Origin: an uncultured Lachnospiraceae bacterium
Lineage (GTDB): Bacteria > Bacillota > Clostridia > Lachnospirales > Lachnospiraceae
NCBI GenBank assembly: GCA_900553355.1
Contig: USDK01000022.1
Coordinates: 1 to 41,953, forward strand
Direction of reading: 5' to 3'
DNA length: 41,953 nt
Positions 24,946-32,863 of the stretch are shown in pieces (within the stretch, counting starts at the first letter, position 1; each line of letters starts with the position of its first letter). The notes under the pieces were generated by a model that did no database searches, had not been told where the DNA came from, and worked only from the letters and a program-made list of their open reading frames with translations. Position numbers and translations under genes: made by a program.

Positions 24946-24974
24946 TTGACATATTTTTAACAAAGGGGTATACT
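24946..24974 (+). promoter_or_regulatory. Promoter of the TSUP gene
   Basis: TTGACA at 24946-24951, a 17-base spacer and TATACT at 24969-24974. One of the clearest promoters in the window. Confidence 0.85.
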
Positions 24975-25031
24975 ATCTGTTATAAGAAAATGTGCAGATT
25001 GCACGAAATGTGGTTTCAAGGGAGGTTTTTT

Positions 25032-25904
25032 ATGAGTGCAGCAACAATTCTACTTATTATCATGTGGCTTTTTGCGGCCGTATTCTTTGTAGTACTGGTC
25101 AAAGATGTCCTGGCTCACAAAGATGAGCTGGATAAGAGCAAAATGGGCTACAACGTAATTGTCAGTATGGTGGCAAACTTTTTTGACACACTGGGGATCG
25201 GCAGTTATGCGATTGCGACTTCTGCCTGGAAGTTTAATAAGGCGATCAAGGATGACCTGATTCCAGGGACTCTGAATGTTGCCTTTGGTATTCCGATCTG
25301 TGTGGAAGCTACGATCACAATGACCAGGATCGAGATGGAGTCTTTAACGCTGGTTCTTATGATCGCCGCAGCGATCATCGGTTCTATTATCGGTGCGAAG
25401 ATCATTTCCAGGATGGATATCATGAAGATCCGGGTTATCATGGGTATTGCACTGCTTCTGGTGGCAGCCATCACACTGTGTAAGATCAATGGAGTCGGAC
25501 CTTTTGGCATTCTCGGAACAGCGAGAGGACTGGAAGGCGGTATGCTGGTCATTGGAGTTATTGCCAACTTTATCTTGGGCATCCTTATGACCGCCGGTAT
25601 CGGTCTGTATGCTCCGTGTATGGCCGTCGTGCTTCTGCTTGGCATGAGCGCGGACGTAGCATTCCCGGTAATGATGGGATCCTGCGCATATCTCTGCCCG
25701 GCCTGTGGTATTACGTTCATCAGGGAAGGCAAGTATAACCGTGCAGCGACAATCCCGATGATCATCAGTGGTTCGATTGGCGTATTGATCGCCGGCTTTA
25801 TCGTTACAAGCCTGCCGCTTACCATTTTGACTTATCTGGTATGTGTAGTCATGGTAATCTGCGCAATCCTGTTCTTCCATGATGCGAAAAAACAGAGTAA
25901 ATAG
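25032..25904 (+). CDS. TSUP (TauE/SafE) family membrane transporter
   Basis: A 290-aa permease of the TSUP family, which exports or imports sulfur-containing organic anions such as sulfite or sulfoacetate. About eight membrane helices are visible; family features include the first-half FFDTLGIGSYAIATSAWKF and the second-half ILGILMTAGIGLYAPCMAVV. It also has the cysteine-containing SCAYLCPACGITF, unusual-looking within a membrane segment. The open frame starts at 24990, but the ATG at 25032 has GGGAGG upstream. It has a clear promoter and a CodY-box candidate, so control by amino acid status is plausible. Substrate not determinable. Confidence 0.85.
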   Translation: MSAATILLIIMWLFAAVFFVVLVKDVLAHKDELDKSKMGYNVIVSMVANFFDTLGIGSYAIATSAWKFNKAIKDDLIPGTLNVAFGIPICVEATITMTRIEMESLTLVLMIAAAIIGSIIGAKIISRMDIMKIRVIMGIALLLVAAITLCKINGVGPFGILGTARGLEGGMLVIGVIANFILGILMTAGIGLYAPCMAVVLLLGMSADVAFPVMMGSCAYLCPACGITFIREGKYNRAATIPMIISGSIGVLIAGFIVTSLPLTILTYLVCVVMVICAILFFHDAKKQSK

Positions 25905-25934
25905 TGAAGGAACCGTGAATCATGAAAGAAAATT

Positions 25935-25963
25935 TTGAATTTTTCCATCAGATGTAGTATAAT
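25935..25963 (+). promoter_or_regulatory. Promoter of the zinc-ribbon membrane protein gene
   Basis: TTGAAT at 25935-25940, a 17-base spacer and TATAAT at 25958-25963. Confidence 0.75.
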
Positions 25964-25998
25964 GCTAAATATATTACAATATGAGGAGGCACATTCTG

Positions 25999-26394
25999 AT
26001 GAAATGTCCAATATGTGGTCAGGAATTACGGCCGAGCAAGAAAGATCCAGATTATTTCCTTTGCTATGAGTGCAAGAAAAAATTCAAGGTTCCGCAGAAA
26101 AAGAAAAAGCAGCATACAGAAAGGGCGGAACAGACCTATTCTAATATACCATCGAAGCAGGTGCGCAAAAAGCGCGAGACGGAGATGCGCAAAGCCTATG
26201 ATGAGATGCTTGCTGTAGAAGAAGGCAAGAAGGGCAAGAAGAAAAAGACCAGACGCCGGGAGGAAATCGACGATGATTTCTTCGACGATCTGGAAGAAGA
26301 AGAGGAAAAGATGTCTAAAGCGCCGATCATCGTTCTGGCAATTGCGATCATCGTAGTTGCAGCGTTGATTGTATATATGCTGTTTTTCCGATAA
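25999..26394 (+). CDS. Zinc-ribbon protein with a C-terminal membrane anchor
   Basis: A 131-aa protein: an N-terminal zinc ribbon (MKCPICGQELRP and CYECKKKF, two CxxC pairs), a highly charged Lys/Arg-rich middle, an acidic stretch (DDDFFDDLEEEEE) and one membrane helix at the end (PIIVLAIAIIVVAALIVYML). This resembles small tail-anchored Lachnospiraceae proteins of unknown function. The start at 25999 has GAGGAGG upstream; an in-frame ATG at 25981 overlaps that ribosome binding site. Own promoter and terminator. No function assigned. Confidence 0.82.
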   Translation: MKCPICGQELRPSKKDPDYFLCYECKKKFKVPQKKKKQHTERAEQTYSNIPSKQVRKKRETEMRKAYDEMLAVEEGKKGKKKKTRRREEIDDDFFDDLEEEEEKMSKAPIIVLAIAIIVVAALIVYMLFFR

Positions 26395-26406
26395 GAAAGT
26401 CAAGGG

Positions 26407-26453
26407 AAGCCCCCGGATTATGAAAGTTCAGTTCATAATCCGGGGGCTTTTTT
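26407..26453 (+). terminator. Very stable terminator
   Basis: An 18-base perfect stem: 26407-26424 pairs with 26432-26449 around a seven-base loop, followed by TTTT. It marks the boundary with the PucR cluster. Confidence 0.96.
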
Positions 26454-26516
26454 GAGAACGACTATGTATTTCAATGATATATAGACAACAGCTATAAGAG
26501 TATTAAAATAAATGAT

Positions 26517-26546
26517 TTGGGAAGGCATTTTTGTATGTGATACGAT
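26517..26546 (+). promoter_or_regulatory. Probable promoter and operator region of the PucR-type regulator
   Basis: TTGGGA at 26517-26522, an 18-base spacer and TACGAT at 26541-26546 with an extended -10 (TGA before it). A direct repeat GATAGTA occurs at 26544-26550 and 26553-26559, and could bind the regulator itself. Confidence 0.45.
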
Positions 26547-26595
26547 AGTACTGATAGTATACACGATTAAAGGTATGTAGTTAAGGAAGATGGTT

Positions 26596-27813
26596 ATGAC
26601 AGAAGAGAAAGATTATGAGCAGTACTGTAAAAAAGTTTTTGATATTCTGGAAAAAAATGACCGGGTGGATGATACAGTCCGGGAACTTTCTTCGGCTTTT
26701 TTGATCCCGGTTATTATAGCCGATCCATGCGGGGAGGTATTGATGGATGCCGGAACAGAGTGTCATTGTGAAATCGCAGAAGCAATGGAAACAGACGATC
26801 GGTTTTGGGCAGAAATTGTGGAAGAGATGTATGCATCTAAAGAAGAAAGCGATTTATGCAAAGAGAGTAGGCTGTGGAAGAAAAATATCGGAAAAGGCGT
26901 GATGGTGGCGGAACCGCTTTACATAAGAGGAATAATGGGAGGTTTTTGTATCACCTATCATGAGAAGCGGAAAAATGCCTGTTTATTGAACCAGCTGATC
27001 ACACGTGCGATTTCGATTGGAATGGGATGGAACAGAGAAGTATATGGATATCGGGATCTGGGAGTCAAGCAGATGATCAGCAGTCTGCTTCTGAGTAAGC
27101 ATGCCGATCCGGAGCAGATGTCGAAGATCAGCAGAGAAGTATTTGAAAAATATGTTGTCTGTCCCTATGTGCTGGCTGTTTTGAAGACGGGGCAGGATTC
27201 CATGAGATATAACCATCAGATTCACAGAGAAATCAGTGATCATTATGACGGTGTGCTGGTCTGTGTGGAAAAAGGAAAGACTACGATTTTGTTTACACGC
27301 TGCGATTCTGAAGATAAAGAAAAAAGGATTTCTTCTCTGATAGAAAAATATGCGGAAGAGTATGAGGCAATTGCGGGAATCAGTGAGGTGTTTGAAGAAC
27401 CCTGTCAGATCTGGAAAAAACGGGAAATACTGGACCGGGTGATGAAAATCGGGATACAGATGGAGAAAGGCAAACGCATATTTACAGAATATGAATGTTA
27501 TGTAGAATTGATATGTTCTTTTGCCTATGAAAAAATTGGCGCAGGTGGATATGGTTACAAAAACCTGGATCGTCTGGCAGATGAGGATCAGGAGAAAGGA
27601 ACTGAATTTTACAAAAGCCTGAAAGAATATCTTCTTTCTGGAAATAGTGTGAATCTTGCGGCGAAACGTCTGTTTATCCATCGAAATACCATGGTGTACA
27701 GGCTGGCAAAAATTCATGAGATTATTCAGCTTGATATCAATCACCCGGATGTTTCCAGAAGGCTTTTGCTGACAATGATTCTTCGGGAATTTCAGAGCAG
27801 CCTTAAAGAGTAG
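26596..27813 (+). CDS. PucR-type transcriptional regulator
   Basis: A 405-aa regulator with a C-terminal PucR/CdaR helix-turn-helix: YLLSGNSVNLAAKRLFIHRN followed by TMVYRLAKIHEI at about residues 340-375. The N-terminal 130 residues (VRELSSAFLIPVIIADPCGE and on) look like a small sensory domain, perhaps GAF-like, and a middle GGDEF-like region typical of CdaR proteins is not clear. Such regulators activate catabolic or solute-use genes in response to a ligand. Both the ATG at 26590 and that at 26596 follow AAGGAAG; spacing favours 26596. The reductase gene starts 59 bases downstream, on the same strand, so it is the likely target. Confidence 0.85.
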   Translation: MTEEKDYEQYCKKVFDILEKNDRVDDTVRELSSAFLIPVIIADPCGEVLMDAGTECHCEIAEAMETDDRFWAEIVEEMYASKEESDLCKESRLWKKNIGKGVMVAEPLYIRGIMGGFCITYHEKRKNACLLNQLITRAISIGMGWNREVYGYRDLGVKQMISSLLLSKHADPEQMSKISREVFEKYVVCPYVLAVLKTGQDSMRYNHQIHREISDHYDGVLVCVEKGKTTILFTRCDSEDKEKRISSLIEKYAEEYEAIAGISEVFEEPCQIWKKREILDRVMKIGIQMEKGKRIFTEYECYVELICSFAYEKIGAGGYGYKNLDRLADEDQEKGTEFYKSLKEYLLSGNSVNLAAKRLFIHRNTMVYRLAKIHEIIQLDINHPDVSRRLLLTMILREFQSSLKE

Positions 27814-27872
27814 ATTGCATTTTATACGGGATATGATAAGATAAAGGCAGCACCAGAAATTGGAGAGGTAAC

Positions 27873-29024
27873 ATGAAATTAGTCAGAGATTTGCCGGAAA
27901 TATTTGAACAATTTGGAGAACAGAAGAAGGAGTCGTTCCTTGAGGTAAAAAAGTATAAGGAAAAAGGGAAGCCGGTTATAGGGGCCTATTGTTCTTATTT
28001 TCCCAGGGAGCTTGCGATGGCAGTAGGGGCAATTCCGGTTGGATTATGTTCTTCGTCTAACGATACGGTGGCGATTGCAGAGCAGACACTGCCTGCAAAT
28101 ATTTGTCCATTAATTAAATCCAGCTATGGATTTGCTGTTTCTGACAAGTGCCCTTTTTTTTATTTTTCGGATATCGTTGTGGGGGAGACGACCTGTGATG
28201 GAAAAAAGAAAATGTATGAACTGATGTCGGATTTTAAGGAGGTCTATGTAATGGAACTTCCGAACAGACAGTCAGAATACGGTCTTGAGCTCTGGAAAAA
28301 AGAAATCATTCGTTTTAAAGAATATCTGGAAGAATATTTTCGCATTGTGATTACGGATGATATGGTAAGAAAAGCAATCCGGCTGAGTAATCAGAACCGT
28401 AAAGCGGTACAGGGGCTTTATGAAGTAATGAAACTGGATCCGCCGCCGATGACGGGAAAAGAACTGTTTAAAATCCTGTACGGCAACAAATACCAGCTGG
28501 ATCTTGAAAAGGTTCCGGAGATACTAAATGAGGTGAAAATCCGGATACTTGAGGAATACCATAAAAATCCCCCAAAGGAGAAAAAGCCAAGAATACTGAT
28601 TACTGGATGCCCCATGGGAGGGGATTCTTCTAAATTGGTGGATGTGATCGAAGATCATGGGGGAGTGGTAGTTGCGTTTGAAAACTGTACGGGGATCAAG
28701 GCCCAGGACAGGCTGGTTAATGAAGAAAATACAGATGTATATGCAGCATTGGCAGAAAGATATCTGATGATCGGGTGTGCGGTGATGACACCGAATGACA
28801 ATCGGATCCAGCTTCTTGGGAGGATCATTGATGAATTTCAGGTGGATGGAGTGATTGAAATGATCCTGCAGGGGTGTCATTCGGACAGTATTGAATCTAT
28901 CAGTGTCAGAAATTTTATTCATGAAGAAAAACACATTCCTTACATGGATGTTGTGACGGATTTCTCGAAAGCAGATATTGCACAGCTATCGGTAAGGGTG
29001 TCCGCCTTTTTAGAAATGTTATAA
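27873..29024 (+). CDS. Double-cubane-cluster anaerobic reductase (HgdB/YjiM family)
   Basis: A 383-aa member of the 2-hydroxyacyl-CoA dehydratase D-component superfamily, in the branch with double-cubane iron-sulfur clusters (YjiM-like), which carries out low-potential reductions of small molecules. Cysteine motifs visible are AYCSYFPREL, NICPLIKSSYGFA, DKCPFFYF, GETTCDGKKKMYEL, ITGCPMGGDSSK, FENCTGIKAQ and MILQGCHSDSIES. Such proteins need an ATP-dependent activator (YjiL/HgdC type), which is not encoded next to it. GGAGAGG precedes the ATG. It lies between a PucR regulator and a MetNIQ-like importer. The substrate cannot be inferred safely. Confidence 0.88.
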   Translation: MKLVRDLPEIFEQFGEQKKESFLEVKKYKEKGKPVIGAYCSYFPRELAMAVGAIPVGLCSSSNDTVAIAEQTLPANICPLIKSSYGFAVSDKCPFFYFSDIVVGETTCDGKKKMYELMSDFKEVYVMELPNRQSEYGLELWKKEIIRFKEYLEEYFRIVITDDMVRKAIRLSNQNRKAVQGLYEVMKLDPPPMTGKELFKILYGNKYQLDLEKVPEILNEVKIRILEEYHKNPPKEKKPRILITGCPMGGDSSKLVDVIEDHGGVVVAFENCTGIKAQDRLVNEENTDVYAALAERYLMIGCAVMTPNDNRIQLLGRIIDEFQVDGVIEMILQGCHSDSIESISVRNFIHEEKHIPYMDVVTDFSKADIAQLSVRVSAFLEML

Positions 29025-29041
29025 GAGGATTTGGTTTAAGA

Positions 29042-29073
29042 AAGAAGAGGAATAGAGTCCTCTTCTTTTTTTG
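29042..29073 (+). terminator. Terminator after the reductase gene
   Basis: AAGAAGAGGA at 29042-29051 pairs with TCCTCTTCTT at 29058-29067 around ATAGAG, with a T-run after it. The importer genes therefore have their own start. Confidence 0.92.
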
Positions 29074-29191
29074 TTCTATTTATAGAAAAACAAAATAAAA
29101 AGACTTATAAAATAGAAAAATTGTATGGAAAAAATACACAATACAGGAGATTAAAATTGTTTTAACTGCCAATGAAGTGAAAAAATGAACA

Positions 29192-29200
29192 TGGTATAAT
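29192..29200 (+). promoter_or_regulatory. Extended -10 promoter upstream of metN
   Basis: TATAAT at 29195-29200 with TG one base before it. No convincing -35 box. The 225-base gap before metN is very AT-rich; I see no SAM riboswitch or T-box in it. Confidence 0.55.
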
Positions 29201-29249
29201 TTGACAGGTTGAAATAAATTATGAGTTTAGGATTGCAGGAGGGAGAATA

Positions 29250-30239
29250 GTGATTGAAATTAAAAACCTGAAGAAGATCTGGGAGGATGACGGCAGCAGT
29301 GTGCTGGAAAATATTAATTTAAAGATTGAGGATGGCGATATCTACGCTCTGGTTGGAAGAAGCGGCGCCGGAAAGTCAACGCTGCTGCGCTGCATCAACG
29401 GTCTGACATCCTATCAGGAGGGAAGCCTGACAGTCGACGGATGCGAGGTTAAAAACCTTGGAGAAAAGGAACTCCGGGAATTCCGGCGTCATGTAGGTAT
29501 GATTTTCCAACAGTTTTCGTTGTTGGAAAGACAGACAGTATATCAGAATGTTGCTCTCCCGATGCAATGCTGGAAATATAGTAAAGACGAGATTGATAAA
29601 AAAGTAAAGGACCTGCTGGAGCTGGTAGGAATGTCTGACAAAATGAATGCAAAGCCCAGAAATTTAAGCGGTGGACAAAAACAGCGGGTTGCGATTGCGA
29701 GGGCTTTGACAATGGATCCTAAGATTCTTTTGTGTGATGAGGCTACCTCGGCACTGGATCCTAAAACAACGAATTCAATACTGGAACTTCTGATGGAAAT
29801 TAATCAAAAAACAGGGATTACTGTAGTGATTGTCACGCATCAGATGGAAGTAGTCAGAAAGGCCTGCAATAAAGCGTGCATTCTGGAAGACGGCATGATC
29901 GCAGATGAAGGGACCGTAAAAGAAATATTTATTAAGCAGCCCCAGTCTTTAAGGAGGCTGCTGGGAGAGGAAGAAATGAAACTTCCGCGGACCGGACACA
30001 ATATTCAGATTGCACATCTGGTTAATGACTTGAAAGATGGAGAACTGTTTGGAAGAATGTCCAGAGATCTTGATTATGTTTTCCCGATCCTGGACGGAAA
30101 AATCCAGGAATATCAAAATGACAGCATGGGAGTTTTTGTGATAAATGTGGATGAGGAACATTTAAAAGCAGTTACTGATTACCTGGACACAAATGGCTAC
30201 AACTGGCATGAACTGACGCAGACTGGACTGGATTCATAG
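29250..30239 (+). CDS. metN: Methionine-type ABC importer ATP-binding protein
   Basis: A 329-aa MetN-like ATPase. Walker A is GRSGAGKSTLLRC near residue 37, the Q-loop MIFQQFSLL, the signature LSGGQKQRVAIARAL near 140, Walker B ILLCDEATSALDP and the H-loop VIVTHQME. The last 70 residues form a NIL domain, the methionine-sensing regulatory domain of this family. Translation starts at GTG with GGAGGG before it. Substrates of MetNIQ systems include methionine, its oxides and other amino acids or small sulfur compounds; without a SAM riboswitch, methionine itself is not certain here. Confidence 0.93.
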   Translation: MIEIKNLKKIWEDDGSSVLENINLKIEDGDIYALVGRSGAGKSTLLRCINGLTSYQEGSLTVDGCEVKNLGEKELREFRRHVGMIFQQFSLLERQTVYQNVALPMQCWKYSKDEIDKKVKDLLELVGMSDKMNAKPRNLSGGQKQRVAIARALTMDPKILLCDEATSALDPKTTNSILELLMEINQKTGITVVIVTHQMEVVRKACNKACILEDGMIADEGTVKEIFIKQPQSLRRLLGEEEMKLPRTGHNIQIAHLVNDLKDGELFGRMSRDLDYVFPILDGKIQEYQNDSMGVFVINVDEEHLKAVTDYLDTNGYNWHELTQTGLDS

Positions 30240-30260
30240 GGAAAGGAGGAGAGAAAAAAG

Positions 30261-30929
30261 ATGTCACTAAATAATTTTACCTTTGTAGAAATATGTCAGA
30301 TGATTATCGTTCCCGCTTTTTTCGCAACACTCAAAATGCTGCTGATTTCAGGGATTATTTCAACAATATTGGGTTTCTTTGTAGGCGTACTTTTAATTGT
30401 TACAGAAAAGGGCGGCCTTTGTGAGAATGTAATTGTCAATCGGATCCTGGACTTTGTGGTTAATACGATCCGTTCTTTCCCATTTATTATTTTAATGGTG
30501 TCTATTATTCCTTTTACGAGATTAGTCGTAGGGACGTCCATTGGTGATATTGCGGCACTGGTACCCTTGACTGTGGCGGCGACACCGTTTATGGGAAGGA
30601 TTTTCCAGAATAGTTTTAAAGAGGTAGACCCGGCACTGATTGAAGCGGCGAAGTCTTTTGGAGCTTCTAAAACTCAGATTATCGTGAAGGTGATGCTAAA
30701 AGAGTCGGTTCCGTCTATTATTTCAGGGCTATGTCTTGCAATCATTAATCTTCTGGGAGCAACGGCGATGGCCGGGGCTGTCGGAGCAGGCGGATTGGGT
30801 GCGGTAGCACTTACATACGGGTATCAGAATTTCAATCAGGAGATCATGTATTCGATCTGTGTGATTCTGGTTATCCTCGTAGCGGTTATCCAGTATTTTG
30901 GAGACTGGATCTACAGAAAACTGAAATAA
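30261..30929 (+). CDS. metI: Methionine-type ABC importer permease
   Basis: A 222-aa MetI-like permease with five predicted helices. The cytosolic coupling loop is clear: DPALIEAAKSFGASKTQIIVKVML, quoted in part as EAAKSFGASKTQIIVKV, followed by GAVGAGGLGAVALTYGYQ typical of MetI. AAAGGAGGAGAG precedes the ATG. It lies 21 bases after metN. Confidence 0.94.
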   Translation: MSLNNFTFVEICQMIIVPAFFATLKMLLISGIISTILGFFVGVLLIVTEKGGLCENVIVNRILDFVVNTIRSFPFIILMVSIIPFTRLVVGTSIGDIAALVPLTVAATPFMGRIFQNSFKEVDPALIEAAKSFGASKTQIIVKVMLKESVPSIISGLCLAIINLLGATAMAGAVGAGGLGAVALTYGYQNFNQEIMYSICVILVILVAVIQYFGDWIYRKLK

Positions 30930-30940
30930 ACAGGGAGAAT

Positions 30941-30962
30941 AAAAATAGAAATTTCTATTTTT
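30941..30962. repeat. Perfect 22-bp palindrome between metI and metQ
   Basis: AT-rich palindrome with arms AAAAATAGAAA, ending in TTTTT. It could work as a weak terminator or RNA stabiliser, giving more of the binding protein than of the permease or the reverse. Confidence 0.6.
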
Positions 30963-30999
30963 AGAATATAAATTTATATACGAAAGGATCAAAGGTATT

Positions 31000-31836
31000 A
31001 TGAAAAAGAAGGTTGTAAGTGTATTACTGGTGATGGCAATGGCAGGAACAGTATTGGCCGGGTGTGGCGGATCTTCAGATGAATCTCAGAATTCTTCTGA
31101 TGGCGATTCTCCAGAAGAAAAAGGCGTAGTGAAAATCGGAATCCGTGCAGATATGGTAGATCAGCTTGAAGCTGTACGTGACGAGATCGAAGGACTGGGA
31201 TATACGGTAGAAGAGAGTGTATTTGATGACAGTGTCCAGCCGGATGTGGCACTTGCAGAGGGTAGTCTTGATATGAACTGGTATCAGCATGAGCCATACC
31301 TGGAAAGCTATAATGCAGAAAATGGAACAGATCTGGTTATGATTGAGCCTAAGACATTTTATCCGTTATTTGCTATGTATTCTGATAAATGGGATTCTGT
31401 TGAGGAAATTCCGGACGGAGCTACGATTGGTCTGTGCAATGATGCCACAAATCAGGCCCGCGGCCTGAATATGCTGCAGGATCAGGGACTGATTACGCTG
31501 GATGATTCTGTAGAAAACCCGACAATGTACGATGTGGCAGAAAATCCCCATGATTTTCAGTTTATAGAAGCGGAAATGTCTGTGCTTCCGCAGTCTCTTG
31601 CTGATGCGGATGCAATTTGTCTTGCTGCAGGCCATATGGTGAATGCTGGTCTTCCGGCAGATAATTATCTCTGCCAGTCTGATGACAATGACACCTATGC
31701 GGTAGGGTTTGCAGTAAGAGCTGAAGATGCAGATGCCGAGTGGGCAAAGGAGATCGCAGAAGTGGTTCAGTGCGACGATCTTGCGGAATACTTTAAGACA
31801 GAAAAAGAAGGAACACAGATTCCCTGCTGGGAGTAA
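31000..31836 (+). CDS. metQ: MetQ/NlpA-type substrate-binding lipoprotein
   Basis: A 278-aa solute-binding lipoprotein of the NlpA family. The signal peptide ends in the lipobox VLAGC with the lipidated Cys22, followed by a Ser-rich linker. The mature part has VVKIGIRADMVDQLEAV, GSLDMNWYQHEPYLE, typical of MetQ (the segment with N-x-x-QH), GATIGLCNDATNQARGL and a C-terminal DDLAEYFKTEKEGT. Ligand preference cannot be read from sequence. GAAAGGATC precedes the ATG. A terminator ends this unit. Confidence 0.93.
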   Translation: MKKKVVSVLLVMAMAGTVLAGCGGSSDESQNSSDGDSPEEKGVVKIGIRADMVDQLEAVRDEIEGLGYTVEESVFDDSVQPDVALAEGSLDMNWYQHEPYLESYNAENGTDLVMIEPKTFYPLFAMYSDKWDSVEEIPDGATIGLCNDATNQARGLNMLQDQGLITLDDSVENPTMYDVAENPHDFQFIEAEMSVLPQSLADADAICLAAGHMVNAGLPADNYLCQSDDNDTYAVGFAVRAEDADAEWAKEIAEVVQCDDLAEYFKTEKEGTQIPCWE

Positions 31837-31861
31837 GCTGATTCTGTGACTGTGGATGATG

Positions 31862-31890
31862 AAGGGCGGATGGCAAGACCGCCCTTTTTC
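31862..31890 (+). terminator. Terminator after metQ
   Basis: AAGGGCGG at 31862-31869 pairs with CCGCCCTT at 31879-31886, followed by more T residues. Confidence 0.92.
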
Positions 31891-31937
31891 TGATTATGTT
31901 ATGGCAGATGATTTGAGAATGGAAGGAATGGAAGGAC

Positions 31938-32849
31938 ATGGAACTGGCGTCTGTTACATTATACAAAACAGTAGTTATGGCAGTCCTTGCCCTGGTTGGT
32001 GTGTTCTGCTATCAAAGGGGGATTGTCGATGATGCGTTAAATAAAAAGCTTTCGGACCTTGTCTTGAGGATTTTTACCCCTGTCTTGTTGTTTACGTCTT
32101 TTCAAAAAGAATATGATCAGGAACTGCTGGCCGGACTGGGTGCGGCGGCAGTATTGTCTCTGCTTTCTTTTGCGGTTATATGGGGAATCAGTCGCTTTGT
32201 GATTTTAGGACAGGAAAAAAACAGGGCATGTGTAGAACACATTACACTGATGTATTCTAATTGTGGTTTTATCGGTATTCCGATGGCCCAGGGGATTTTT
32301 GGAACAGAAGGCGTTATGTATATGACCGCCTATGTAGCGGTGGCAAATTTTCTGCTCTGGTCTCATGGAGTGATCGTGATGTCGGGAAAAGCAGATCTAA
32401 AATCCGTATGTAAAGTGTTCCGTTCACCGACCATATTGTCTATTGCTGTCGGTGTGTGTTGCTTTTTGTGTCAGATCAGAATCCCTCAGATGGCGGAAGA
32501 GCCGTTGGAAATGATTGCCGGTATGAATACGCCCATGGCTATGCTGGTAGCAGGAGTAAATATTGCACAGACAGAAATCAGACAATGTATTCGGAAGTGG
32601 CGGATATACTGGCTTAGCATCGTGAGACTGGTAGTGATGCCTGGGGTGTTAATACTGATATTTGCGCTTATTCCGGGGTGGGAGCAGGTGAAAGCAGTTA
32701 TGGTTTTGGCTTCTGCATGTCCGTCAGGAGTTACCGGAAGCTTGTTTGCAGTGCAATATGGAAAGGATGCTGTTTATGCGTCAGAATTGTTTGCGGTATC
32801 GACAATTTTGTCTATGGCGACTGTGCCGTTTGTGATGTTACTGTGTTGA
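31938..32849 (+). CDS. AEC family permease
   Basis: A 303-aa auxin efflux carrier family transporter with about ten helices. Clear family elements are GVFCYQRGIVDDALNKKLSD near the start, the second-half VAGVNIAQTEIRQCIRKWR and the C-terminal ASACPSGVTGSLFAVQYGKD. AEC members move organic acids such as malate, malonate or auxin. GGAAGG precedes the ATG, and the methyltransferase-like gene follows 14 bases later, so those two form a transcript. Confidence 0.9.
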   Translation: MELASVTLYKTVVMAVLALVGVFCYQRGIVDDALNKKLSDLVLRIFTPVLLFTSFQKEYDQELLAGLGAAAVLSLLSFAVIWGISRFVILGQEKNRACVEHITLMYSNCGFIGIPMAQGIFGTEGVMYMTAYVAVANFLLWSHGVIVMSGKADLKSVCKVFRSPTILSIAVGVCCFLCQIRIPQMAEEPLEMIAGMNTPMAMLVAGVNIAQTEIRQCIRKWRIYWLSIVRLVVMPGVLILIFALIPGWEQVKAVMVLASACPSGVTGSLFAVQYGKDAVYASELFAVSTILSMATVPFVMLLC

Positions 32850-32863
32850 TAGGAGGAATCAGA

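Noticed and set aside
29074..29249. SAM riboswitch or T-box upstream of metN
   Set aside because: The gap is very AT-rich and lacks the conserved stems or the T-box sequence.
32678..32863. Fusion of the AEC permease tail to the methyltransferase
   Set aside because: The open frame runs out of phase through the AEC gene; AGGAGG at 32851-32856 marks a separate start at 32864.
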